Positions 25,463-37,100 of a stretch of 64,000 bases of DNA are shown one piece after another. The translations under genes and the position numbers were made by a program. The notes below the pieces were generated by a model that saw nothing but the letters and a program-made list of their open reading frames with translations, did not search any database and was not told where the DNA came from. Within the stretch, counting starts at the first letter, position 1. Every line of letters begins with the position of its first letter. The stretch spans positions 33,881,440 through 33,945,439 of the forward strand of contig NC_134841.1 in NCBI RefSeq assembly GCF_965363235.1, read 5' to 3'. The DNA comes from Mytilus galloprovincialis. Taxonomy: Eukaryota; Mollusca; Bivalvia; Mytilida; Mytilidae.

Positions 25463-25500
25463 AAATTGATTAAATATAAAAACGGCTTGCCATACATATG

Positions 25501-27720
25501 ACCAAATTTGATCTAAGTCACACAAACCTTGAAAAGCAAATTAGAAAATCGTCGTTATCATAATCAAATAGTGGTTTACATCTTTAACCGTAATCGACCG
25601 TGTATAATTTGTACGCACCCCTTGTGACATTGACCAAAGAATTCCGGTATTTTGATGAAAGCAAACTTGATTTATCACACTAGGCCTATGAAAAGTTAAC
25701 TAATTTCATTGACAAAAAAGTCTCGAAATAAAGATGTTCTTGTGAAACCTGAGTTGATCGTCTTTTTGATAGGGATTCAAACAGCAAACTTGAGGTATTG
25801 CGAGACATTAGATAAATTGTATGCTTACTGTTTGACGAGTATACTGTTCCATATTTCTGTCGAAGGAGACAAATAAAACCAGACAGGAAGATAGACGTCA
25901 TGAAACTTGTATTGTGTAAAGAATAAATAATATTGAAATGTAAAGCATATAACGAAAACTGCGTCAATCTCAGGACAAGCCCTGACACATGGTCAATATT
26001 ATAATTAGTCTGTATTCGACAGATGTCCAAAAATAATATATACTAGGTAGATGTATGCAACTAGAATGTCAGATCTTTTCGAAATAAGTCAAGACACATG
26101 TAAAAATTGAGAGAAATCTTGCCGACTCGTCTATTTAAATTTAAAACACGTAATAATTATTACTACAAAAATATATTTTATTCATTTTTTTTTTATACCA
26201 ATCACTTGTTTAATCTACATGACTAAACCTGCTTAGATTACCCATGTTAAATATATGTTCTTTGTTCATACAATACTAAACTATAAAAATTGCAATAGGG
26301 TTATATTTCATATACACTATCTATGTCGATACAATGAAATAAAATACACGAAAATATAAAGTTTTGAAATAGACATAATTTTATACATATACGAATAAAT
26401 TATCGAACAGAAGTTCGCATTCATCTATCAAAGCATCAATCATATGATACGATAAAAAAACATCTGATGATTTTTTAGCCTTAGTTTGTAGACTTCACCA
26501 TTACATGTGCCATAGTTTTTCTGTTAATAATAACGTTATGAAATAATCATGAAACTTACTGACTTTGTTAAGAGATAGAATATACTGTCTTACTATATAC
26601 ATTGTAAAATAAGGACAATAACTCAATTATATAAGTAAAACAACTTTGTTGCACTGAGTTAATAAGTTTGGGTAAATATCTCTCAAAAGGTTTTATTTGA
26701 TTTTAAACCATAACCTATTAATGTGGTTTAATATTTTACATTATTATTTTTGGAAGTTAACTGGTTTCCCCAATATGTTTTATGATATATTTCAAGAATT
26801 AGAAGTTGAAATACAAACAATTATAATATATTTTGAATTGAAATGAGTTTTAAAATACAAAGTTGATGTGATTTGACATGATATTTGGCAGAGCAAGCTA
26901 TATTTAGTCTTTTGGGGAATTTGCTTTTAAATATGCCATTATAGGCTGGTTCTTGTACCTATCTGTATCTATCGCATTTAAAAATGACAAAAAATATAAT
27001 ACAACTTACTATGCAATACATCAAAATAAATCAACTTTTCAAAATACTACAGGAAAAAACTTAAATTGCATGAAAATCAATTATGTAATTTCACATAATT
27101 TAATATAAAAAAATTACCACACACACAAAAAAGGAAATCAAGGACAATACATGTATATTACAGGCAAAGGATGAGTGATTGGAAATTCAAACATTTCATT
27201 AATATATATGATTGATTATTGTTTGCTTAACTTTTAGTGGTAGATATTTCATGCACATTTTCGACAACGTCATTATTTGTACATGTTTTATTAGAACGAA
27301 ACTCAAACATGGGACTCTATTTATGCTCAAATTCCTGAATTAGCCTATAATACAATTTTGATCTTTTTGCTTGTTTACATCGGTTACTGTTATATTTTTT
27401 TAATTATATTCTAAAAAAAATACTGTTTTTACAGCGGTTGACCGTTGAGCGCATTCCGTTGTATTACTATCGCCTAAATTTCCATTATGTAAATTAGTTT
27501 TTGGGTTTTAACCTATCTATAAACATGATAAATACGCCGACACCTTCGAGTGCAAATTAACATTCCTTATCGCTTGCTATAAATTCATTTCTTCAATGAA
27601 TACCCATCACATATTTTTTTTTTAGAACAAGTACACACCCGTGATATCGCTGGTCCGTAACTGAATTAAAGTATACAACTATGCCTAAGCCTTATTTTAG
27701 TAATTGATATTGTCATCTGA
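25501..27720. other. Gene-free AT-rich segment
   Basis: Over 2 kb of strongly AT-rich sequence. The longest frame, 25686-26030 minus, has no domain I recognise and unremarkable codon use. No repeat structure seen. Confidence 0.55.
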
Positions 27721-27729
27721 TTAAGTCAT

Positions 27730-28400
27730 GTCGATTATAAGATCCACAGTTTTCTCTGCTGTCAAATCTTTCTGTTTGAACCCGTCAACCTGGAACTTAT
27801 CAGTAATTGGAAATATCAATTATTTGGAAAACAAAAGGTCCTGGCTATCCAGGAATGGAGTATTTTTTAATCAACATCATTGTCCCATATTAGTTATCTT
27901 AGAAAGTCTTGCTGATTGCTGAATAAAACTACAATGGAAAATTTGACAAAGATGGAATTTAGTAGTGTCGGCCCTTTGATTATGACCGGTGTATATAGCA
28001 AAATCCTAAATAGACCGTTTGGTGGTGCGCCTGTCAAATGCGGAACGTACCTTTTGATTATGGACCGTGTATATAGCAAACTCCTAAATACACCGTTTGG
28101 TGGTGCGCCTGTCAAATGCGGAATGTACCCTTTGATTATGACCCGTGTATATAGCAAAATCCTAAATACACCGTTTGGTGGTGCGCCTGTCAAATGCGGA
28201 ACGTACAGATAAGGTAATAGGTAACAGGTGAATATATTATTGGTATCGGTATCGGATTTGACCCGGAACTTGTTAATTATTGGCAATATTAATTATGTGG
28301 AAAACAAAAGGGTCTGGAGTGGTGTAATTTTTAATCTACACCATTGTCCTGTATTAGCTATATATAGAGTTGAATTCTTTGATTTGTCGTTTTTACCCGA
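27730..28400. repeat. Direct repeat pair flanking a 78-bp triplet
   Basis: Segments at about 27790-27905 and 28262-28370 are similar (GGAACTTATCAGTAATTGG against GGAACTTGTTAATTATTGG, both followed by TGGAAAACAAAAGG and CATTGTCC). Between them lies the 78-bp tandem at 27975-28206. This could be one element with duplicated ends, like a solo repeat pair, though no primer-site or coding evidence exists. Confidence 0.6.
27975..28206. repeat. Three 78-bp tandem units
   Basis: Units start at 27975, 28053 and 28131 with TTTGATTATG and contain GTGTATATAGCAAA, CCGTTTGGTGGTGCGCC and TGTCAAATGCGGAA. The 78-bp length keeps frame, and both strands stay open (PFGGAPVKCG on plus, HLTGAPPNGV on minus). Only three units, and the frame is not embedded in a longer gene. 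Confidence 0.85.
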
Positions 28401-28850
28401 TGACGGCTGACAAATTGGACCTCGTAATTTTAGTATTATAGATATAATTCAATAATATATTATTATTTTATATGTATGTAAGTAAAAATTAATAATATGC
28501 AAACGTACAGAAAAATTGTGTTAGCGCATACGGAAGAATATCACAAGAACGATTGCAATCTCCTACATTTGTATAAAGTAGGTGAAAATTATATACAGAT
28601 ACATGCAGAGTTATTGGTCCTTGCTCTCTCGTTTTGCGGGAAAATATGAATGCCTACTCAAATCCAATCTATAAGAAAAATCGAATCATTATAGAAGAGT
28701 GTCCACCATGCACATGCACTATTTATAACTAGTACAATATAGAATGATATACAAATGGATGAAAATTATATATACATGTAACTGTAATATACAAATATTA
28801 ATATAATATAAACCAGAGTATATTGATTTGTATCACTACAATATTTTTAG
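28401..28850. other. Gene-free segment
   Basis: AT-rich, no ORF or repeat recognised. Confidence 0.5.
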
Positions 28851-28962
28851 TTACATAGTGTGTTAGTGACCTAATATGATATATACGGGGGCGAAGCTCG
28901 AACCCTATATGGAATTTACTGACCCCGTATATATAACATTAGGTCACTAACACACTATGTAA
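28851..28962. mobile_element. 112-bp hairpin MITE
   Basis: Arms start TTACATAGTGTGTTAGTGAC and are inverted at the right end (TCACTAACACACTATGTAA). The pairing extends through CTAATATGATATATACGGGG on the left, leaving about 30 bp of loop. A full-length foldback with about 40-bp arms and no coding space. Probably mobilised by a transposase elsewhere in the genome. Confidence 0.75.
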
Positions 28963-29600
28963 CGAATTTATCTTACCGACTATCTTTATTTGTTGAATTT
29001 AGACTAGAGTTGTCTCATTTGCTATCATAACGCATCTCCTTATTTCTATATGAAAGTGTTCAAGTGTTCAATTTTTTAAAAAGAACCTTCTTCAATTGGT
29101 CTGCACTAAAGAAATAATGCAAACAATAACTATTTATTATCAACAACCTTGATATAACAATATTTAACAGAACTTTCAATACTTTTTAATAATTAAACAG
29201 TGCCAAAGTCATAAATTCACTACTAACTGTGTATTGAATTAAGCCCCGCCTCCCTACTAACCTAATATTGAATATACACGGTCTCCACGAGGTCGCTTTT
29301 AACCAATCATATTCCTAAAAATGTATAGGAGGTATGATAGATATATATATATATGCACTGTATATAATAGTTATTACGGTGATGTTGAATTCCCTTTCAT
29401 TTATTTATCTTCAACACAAGAACTTGTCCCAGAAAAGAAAAATATATGTACATTAACCTCACTTTCAATTATAAAGATAAATGATTTCTTTAAAGACAAG
29501 ACTTAGTGCTTGTGACCATCCACAAGAACTTGCGGTCATTCCATGTTCAGTATTTCAGTTCTTTGATTATTTACGGCCAATGCTTTGAAAATAAAAACAA
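28963..29600. other. Gene-free segment with a repeat-tail remnant
   Basis: Contains AGTTGTCTCATTTGCTATCA near 29010, a worn 3' end of the CATACCACATCTTC repeat family, and a TA microsatellite at about 29339-29354. No gene seen. Confidence 0.5.
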
Positions 29601-30047
29601 TAGAATGAAATTCAAAACAGTGTGGCTGTGGCCATTGATTGACACATTAAATTCATCCATTGACTGGGACAATTTAGGTGAACGTTTGTATGTAACGACC
29701 ACTGCTCACTGTGTACTTTTTAAAGACACTTAAACTATGGGGTCACCAAAGGTACTCAACACCTTAATAAAGTATTTCGAAAAATTAATCAGAAATAACA
29801 CGATGTTTTGATTTATATCAATTATATAAATCAAAACATAAAGGTTATTCCTGATTAATTTTTCGAATTATTTTATAATTAAAGGCGTTAAGAAACCTTT
29901 GGTGACCCCACAGTTTAAATGTCTATCGTAGGTACGTCGTGAACAGTGGTAGTTACAGACAAACGTTCACGTAAATTGTCCCAGTCAATAGATGGATTTA
30001 ATGTGTCAATCAATGGCCACAGCCACGCTGTTTTGAATTTCATTCTA
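29601..30047. repeat. 447-bp fold-back (long inverted repeat)
   Basis: Left arm 29601 to about 29820 (TAGAATGAAATTCAAAACAG, GTGGCTGTGGCCATTGATTG, GGGGTCACCAAAGGT) is mirrored by the right arm, which ends CTGTTTTGAATTTCATTCTA at 30047. The centre is the hairpin TTGATTTATATCAATTATAT near 29825. The arms are similar but not identical, differing by point changes and small indels. Short frames on either arm are mirror products. Confidence 0.85.
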
Positions 30048-30399
30048 AATAGTTATCTCAGTTGTATGTTTGCTTACAAACTTGGTCTTGCTTGTAATAC
30101 AAAGCAGTATAATCTATTGATAACATTTTTCGTTTGAAACAATCAGAAAAGTTTGATTTAAAACAAAAAAATATCGCTGCTTTTTTGTAGACTAACGAAA
30201 CATTTTATCTTTGTCGAAACTTGATTTTGTTGATTTAAAATTATTCGACATTAGTATCTAACAAATCATAACGAATCCAGAGGAATAAGTTCCATGCATT
30301 GCAATATTGGATCTTTGTATCATGAAAATTACAAATTTAACAAATATTTACATTCAAATAATTTGGATTATCTACACTTGTTATAAAATTTAAAAATAC
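30048..30399. other. Gene-free segment downstream of the ZNFX1-like gene
   Basis: AT-rich sequence between the fold-back and the poly(A) signal of the minus-strand gene. No ORF of note. Confidence 0.5.
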
Positions 30400-30405
30400 T
30401 TTATT
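30400..30405 (-). promoter_or_regulatory. Poly(A) signal of the ZNFX1-like gene
   Basis: AATAAA on the minus strand, 9 bases after the TAA at 30417-30415. It implies a very short 3' UTR and supports the terminal exon assigned here. Confidence 0.65.
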
Positions 30406-30414
30406 CAATTGTTA

Positions 30415-31139
30415 TTATCGGCGACCACCTCGACCTCTACCACGACCCCTGCTTCCACCACGACCTCGTCCACGACCACGATATCCTTGATTGCCTCTGT
30501 CATGGTAGTCATCTCCATACCCGTCTGCATTAAATTTTCCATTTCTCCCATAAGATCTTCCATTATAATATTTGTGATCTTCCTGGTCATCGACACGTCC
30601 AGTCGAACCATTATTATTAGTACTACCATCCCATTTATTTCCTCTACCCCTAGCCGGGGACTTATTTTGAAAACCTTCCTCTGCCTGATGTTTATTTTGG
30701 TATCTATTAGGACTTTTTTCTACATGGGACTTTGCGGATGACGGTATATGTTGTTTGTCATTTTTATTAGGTTTTCTTGTTTTCTCATTTGTCGTTTCCA
30801 CTTGCATCGCTTTTTCCATACCCTTGTAAATACCTCTACGAGATTGTCCTTGGCAACCGCGGAATTTTTCACTATTACTTTTGTTTCTGGCAGGATTCTT
30901 TAACTTCTGTAACGAATTTATATCTCCAACGTCCTCACTGAAATCAGCTTGTTTGTCTTTACAAAAAGTACTTCTTTTACCTCTAACAGTTGTCACCTTG
31001 GTCTTTTTATTGGTTTTTGCCGTTGGAAGTCCGTTTGTGACGAAACGTTGTCCATCATCATACTGGAACTGTGTTTGTTGATTAACGTTTCCCTTACAAA
31101 TCACACACGAACTGTACATGATCGTTGATACAGCATGCC
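30415..31139 (-). CDS. Terminal exon of the ZNFX1-like gene: RZ finger end and RGG tail
   Basis: Acceptor TTTTCAG ends at 31140; the upstream donor ATG|GTAGGA is at 33122/33121. Both sides are phase 1 (one base of the Gly codon in exon 1, two here), so the frame joins exactly and restores C-Q-N-G-H at residues 2132-2136, followed by C-V-I-C at 2146-2149. That is the C/H/C/C layout of the RZ-type finger that ends ZNFX1 and RNF213, though the spacing is shorter than usual and the middle GECG-like part is not seen. After it come about 225 polar, Lys/Asn/Gln-rich residues and a final Arg-Gly-rich tract (about 2345-2375) of the RGG type that binds RNA. Without splicing, the first exon would end in a short intron-encoded tail at 33072. 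Confidence 0.85.
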
Positions 31140-34100
31140 CTGAAAATGACAAACGAATAATTTATTGTATGACAAATACATGCATGTAGGTATATTTTTT
31201 TTTAACTGAACTGGAATTTCACAATAGTTGACAATTTCATATGAAAACAATTAACCTAAATACAAAACTGATAAGACATAAATTTAAAAAAAAAAAGTTT
31301 TCTTTATGGACTCTTTGTGGACAGTTGTTCTCCATTCGTTTGATGTATTTCATTATTTGATTTTGCCATTTGACTAGGAACTTTCCGTTTCGAAATTTCC
31401 TCGGAGTTCAGTATTTTTGTGATTTTACTTTTTGTTATAGCTTTCCAAATATTTATTCTTTTATGGGTATCAAAACATTTGGCTCCGAGTTCTCAATACA
31501 TGTAAATAAATACGAGAAAAGCATATTTGATAAGAAAATACAATAATAATGTTAACGTTGTTTTACGTTTCTGTGAAATTCTATGTTGAATTATAATATG
31601 CTTTTTAGCTCACCTGGCCCAAAGGACCAAGTGAGCTTTTCTCATCACTTGGCGTCCGTCGTCTGTCGTCCGTCGTCGTCGTCGTCCGTCGTCGTCGTCG
31701 TCCTCGTCCTTCGTCGTTAACTTTTACAAAAATCTTCTCCTCTGAAACTACTGGGCCAAATTAAACCAAACTTGGCCACAATCATCATTGGAGTATCTAG
31801 TTTAAAAAATGTGTGGTGTGACCCGGCCAACCAACCAAGATGGCCGCAATGGCTAAAAATAGAACATAGGGGTAAGATGCAGTTTTTGGCTTATAACTCA
31901 AAAACCAAAGCATTAAGAGCACATCTGACATGGGGGTAAAATTGTTTATCAGGTCGAGATCTATCTGCCCTGAAATTTTCAGATGAATCCAACAACTTGT
32001 TGCTGGGTTGCTGCCCCTGAATTGGTAATTTTTAGGAAATTTTGCCGTTTTTGGTTATTATCTTGAATATTATTATAGATAGAGATAAACTGTTAACAGC
32101 AATAATGTTCAGCAAAGTAAGATTTACAAATAAGTCAACATGACCAAAATGGTCAATTGACCCCTTTAGGACTTATTGCCCTTTATAGTCAATTTTTAAC
32201 CATTTTTCGTAAATCTTAGTAATCTTTTACAAAAATCTTCTCCTCTGAAACTACTGGGCCAAATTAATCCAAACTTGGCCACACTCATCTTTGGGGTATC
32301 TTATTTAAAAATTGTGTGGCGTGACCCGGCCAACCAACCAAGATGGCTGCCATGGCAAAAAATAGAACATAGGGGTAAAATGCAGTTTTTGGCTTATAAC
32401 TCAAAAACCAAAGCATATAGAGCAAATCTGACAGAAGTAAAATTGTTTATCAGGTCAAGATCTATCTGCCCTGAAATTTTCAGATGAATCGGACAACCCT
32501 TTGTTGGGTTGCTGCCCCTGAATTGGTAATTTTTAGGAAATTTTGCCGTTTTTGGTTATTATCTTGAATATTATTATAGATAGAGATAAACTGTAAACAG
32601 CAATAATGTTCAGCAAAGTAAGATTTACAAATAAGTCAAACCTGACAGAAATGGTCAATTGACCCCCTAAGGAGATATAGTCAATTTGTAACAATTTTCA
32701 TAAAATTTGTAATTTTTACTAACATTTTCCACTGAAACTACTGGGCCAAGTTCAATATAGATACAGATAATTGTATGCAGCAAGAATGTTCAGTAAAGTA
32801 AGATGTACAAACACATCACCATCACCAAAACACAAGTTTTTGATGAATCCATCTGCTTCCTCTATTTAATATTCACATAGACCAAGGTGAGCGACACAGG
32901 CTCCTTAGAGCCTCTAGTTTAAAAAAAAATTAAGGACTTAAGTAGGATCTATTGTGAATCGCAGGCTTGGTCTGCAAATAATTTGTTGTAAATATCAACT
33001 TTGTTTGAGCTTTGAACATGTGTTGTCCGTCTTGGACAATATAATTGCAACATAACCCCTCCAATGGAGTGCTAAAATGGAGTGCTATTACATAACATGA
33101 TGTGTTTAAAAAAAATCCTACCATTTTGACATATTGTCCATTCGCCCTTATGTATGCCAAACACATTCTGTAATTGCGGATATTTTCTGGTATTTGTCAA
33201 GTACCCATCGCCCTCCATGTCAGCAATGAACGGTCTTAATATTTTATTTAGCTGCTCCCTTTTTAGATATTTCTTCATCAAGAGAACAACTACAACTATA
33301 TCATGGCCTGTTATTGAGACACGACCATTCATGTCGGTAAATATGCCATCATTTTCTTCAAAAAAAATTCCAATCGACTCCACCAGTTCTAGAGGAAAAT
33401 CATCTGATTTTTGTCTCACAGGCTCCTCTATCAATGCCGGAAACCAATCAGCAATATAGAATTTACCTAATAATGTTGGGTTTGTCGTGAAAAGGCACAA
33501 TAGCCATTGGATATGCAAACTGAATATATTCTCAGACAATTGCAAGCAATCTTTAAATGATTGTGCTGTTTCAATATCGTTATGAATGAAATCGGTTAAT
33601 TCCTCTGCATCTTGAAATTCTTTATCAAACCCATATATTGGCCGCGTGTGCTGAACGATATGAAGATATGTTCCAATGCTTGTTGTATACTCTTCGAATA
33701 ATGTGAGCATTCCAGCATCACATGCAGGATACAACGTTTTGGAATTGATTCGTACGTTACGAACCTGTTTTTTTGCTTCTTCTAGTGCCATTTTCTGTCT
33801 TTTCAAAATCCGTTCATATCTGGGATGATAATAGATAGTTGCATCACAGCATGGACATTCGGACAATAAGTCATTCTTCATTTTATCCATACAATCATCG
33901 AGATAACTGCTTTCAAAAGAGTGACGACATTGTGTCAAAGTAACAATTTTACTATCTTTAGTAACATCCTTACAAACATATATTTCCGGTTTACAATCAA
34001 CACACTTCAGTGGACAAGGTTCGCCACAGTAACCAGGACATTGATGGCCGCACGATAAAGTCTTATCACAAACCTTATTGCAGCTTTGGTGATTGCACTC

Positions 34101-37100
34101 TTCAAAGCATAGTTTGGTACAACTATAATGTTTACATGCCCATGGACATTTGTCTTTACATGGCTTGCATGGATCAATGCATTTAGAACGACATTTCGAA
34201 TGGGCACATACAAATAAGCAAGACTTTTGGCACGGACTGCACTTCATGCACGTTTTACTTTGACAGGTATGGCCACACAACATCGTTTTTCTGCATTGGC
34301 TTGTACATTCACTATGATCATTCATTCTGCTTGCATGACACGGCCCCGAACAAGCATGTCCACATAACATAGGTTTTGCACACTTTTGATCACAATTTTC
34401 TTTTTTTGTATTACTGCATGCTACTTTTATAACATGGTCGCAGGAAAGAGTTTTGTCTATGACAACCTTGCATGGAGATAATTTTGTACTTTCTATTTTC
34501 CAACATGGTACAGATATAGTATGTCCACAGTTGTCACGCGTGTGTGTAATATGCTCTAAACATTTAATATCTGGTAGAATCATACGTCTTTTCTGCCAGC
34601 ATTTAACTTTAGCTGAATGTCCACATTTTTCCAATTTTATCTCAACTTCTGTGGTACATTTTACGTCGGAAACATTTTCTGAGCATAAAACCATTTTTCT
34701 ATGCTGACACTCAGGCAAATTCTTTAAGACTGCAAATTTACAAGGTATAGTTTCGGGGTTTATATGGCATTTCATTTTCTGAGTATGGCCACATGAACTT
34801 AGAGTTTTCTTCACCATTGATGTACACAGATATACCTTAGGGTCAGCTGAACATGGGATACTTTGTTGGTGTTTGCAACCTTCTAAAACAACTTTAATAA
34901 GCTGTTCGCAATCACAGGAAATTGGGAAATGACATGATTTCTTACATTGATGGTCATTTTTGCAAGTTTTGTTGCATGAGTCAGTACATTTAATTGAATT
35001 ACTTTTGTAACATTCGTGTGTCTTGGAATGTTTGCATACGAAGACAGTTGTTACATTTTCTCTGCATTTAACCGATTCAACATCCTGATGGCAAAGGAGT
35101 TTTATTTTATGGCCACAAAATGGGAATTCTTTTTCAACTTCCGCTCTGCATTTGTGTTCATTGTGATAATTCATAGCAGAACATTTCCTTTCATATTCAT
35201 GACCGCATTCGACTCTTTTGTCTGGAATAATAACCTGGCATGTGTTATTCTGGACGTAGTTGGAATCGTAGCAATGTCTTCTGTAGCTATGATCACACGA
35301 TAACCATTGTTCAGTTACAATATCATTGCATCTATGAACCATCTCATATAATTGGTCATGACACTGCTTTTGATATTCGTGTCCACATGATGTTCTGTTC
35401 ATTGTTACAATAACGCTACACCTAACGCGAATTTCATACGATGTATCAAAACATTGCCGTTCAATCACATGGTCACAGGATGATCGTTTTTCGATTATCT
35501 GAACTCTACAAGGATTCAGCCTTTCAAAACTTGTATCATAACATTGACGTTTAAACTCATGACCACAGTTTGATCTTGTTTCCGTTAAGACTGTGTCACA
35601 TTTGTGGCGTTTCGGATCAACATGACATTTTATTTGTGCTGTATGCCCACACTGTAGTTCTTTGTCAACAATGGATTTACAGAGAACAGTACTTGGATCG
35701 ACGCAGCATTCCATTATAGCAGGATGTTCACATGATAATGTTCGGGTTACTTTAGTTGGGCATGGATATTCAGAATAATCCAAATGGCACTTGAGATTGA
35801 TCGTGTGCTGACATTTAAGCTCCCGTGTTGTTATCGCACAGCATATACAGTCAGAATCAAAATGACATCCCTTTGGACACCTATGCCCTTCTATGCATGT
35901 CTCCGAGCATTGTTTAAAGCATTCATATGACGTATGTTCCTTGTCAAATGGATGACAATCGTATCGGCATGCATGTCCACATCGTAATGGAAATTCACAT
36001 GGAAGATCACAACCCCCATCTTTTACTTTCTTGAAGTCGCTAGGTAACTCTGCGAAAATTCCTTTGTTTGTTGGATGATTTTGACAGTACAGAGGTAACG
36101 CTTTTCCTAAGGATGTGTATTTATGGAATGCGTCGTTTTCATTATTGACGTCTTCTTCAATTTGTAGTTTTCTAATTATAGTCTGCCAGTGTTTAGACCT
36201 TGTTGTCAACGTAGAGCTGTTCCCTATTATAAAAAGTCCTTGTTTTGCTCTAGACAAAGCCACGCAAATTCTGTTTTCACGATTTAAGAATCCGATATCG
36301 CCTCTCGCATTGCTGCGCACTAATGACAAAAGTATGATTTCATTTTCTTCGCCTTGATAGTTGTCAAGCACACATATATTTACTCCTTCGAATTTTGATC
36401 TTGGCATTTTTTCTTTTAAGCAAAACATCTGACCAGTATATGCCGCAATTATCGTTATATCAGATGGTTTATATCCCTGCTTAAGCAAATAAAGACAAAG
36501 TTCCTTGAGGTATTCAGCTTCGTGTTCATTTGAATAACTTCTACCTTCATCTTTGAAAGCTTCTTGTTTGTTATGTGTGATGAAGAATAAGCTCTTACGA
36601 ACCCCTTTAATCGGTGGATATTCGTATACATTTTCGTTGTCTATAAGAACATCATATATATGGCGTACCAATTCAGAAATCTCCGGTCTCATTCGATGCT
36701 GTTGCTGTAGACAATGGTAACTTAGGTCGTTCTTCACCATTCTTTCAAACAGAGAAACAGATAAATTGAATTTTATGGCAAGCTCATGCACGGCTGGTTT
36801 TGGTTCCAACTGCTTATGGTCACCAATCAAAATCAAATGTTTACATCTTGGACTGATTGCAGTCACAATGTGAGCCTCCGGTACTTCTGCCGCTTCTTCG
36901 ATAATTGTGATTAGAGGTCCAACTTTGTTTAAGGATTCACTGTATCGTGCTGCATTGGTTGTAGTCATAGCAATAACCGAAGCCTGTTGCATGATATATT
37001 CGTCTACTTCCATACTATTACGTTTGTAGTTGTCAAATATCTCGTTAAATTCCTTAACACTGTCCCTCAGTTGTTCATGTAGTATAACAATGTATTGCCT

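Larger units (their letters stand above)
19792..25500. mobile_element. Outer TIR element with AAGATATCTT subterminal arrays
   Basis: Perfect 30-bp terminal inverted repeats: 19792-19821 begins CATATGTATGGCAAGCCGTT, and 25471-25500 is its exact reverse complement. Inside each end lies an array of the palindrome AAGATATCTT spaced by short AT linkers. The span is 5709 bp, but 20535-24339 is a different, nested element, so the outer element was about 1.9 kb. No transposase ORF is visible, so it is non-autonomous. No clear target duplication: a TA or CATATG palindrome at the edges makes the exact boundary ambiguous. Class not assigned. Confidence 0.8.
31140..33121 (-). other. Intron of the ZNFX1-like gene, filled with repeats
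   Basis: GT-AG intron of 1982 bp. It contains a dispersed repeat at 31310-31436 and a GCTCACC-type element at 31607-32920. Small open frames inside (e.g. 32275-32487) belong to the repeat. Confidence 0.8.

Noticed and set aside
25216..25497. Minus-strand ORF with Tyr-Lys-Ile-Ser repeats
   Set aside because: It is the translated AAGATATCTT array.
27894..28286. ORFs on both strands over the 78-bp triplet
   Set aside because: The unit is a multiple of three and open on both strands; no start context or homologous domain supports either.
30409..31081. Plus-strand ORFs rich in Thr/Ser near 30.4-31.1 kb
   Set aside because: Antisense of the terminal RGG exon of the ZNFX1-like gene.
32275..32487. 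70-codon plus-strand ORF in the intron
   Set aside because: Lies in the GCTCACC dispersed repeat; copies of the repeat elsewhere do not keep the frame.
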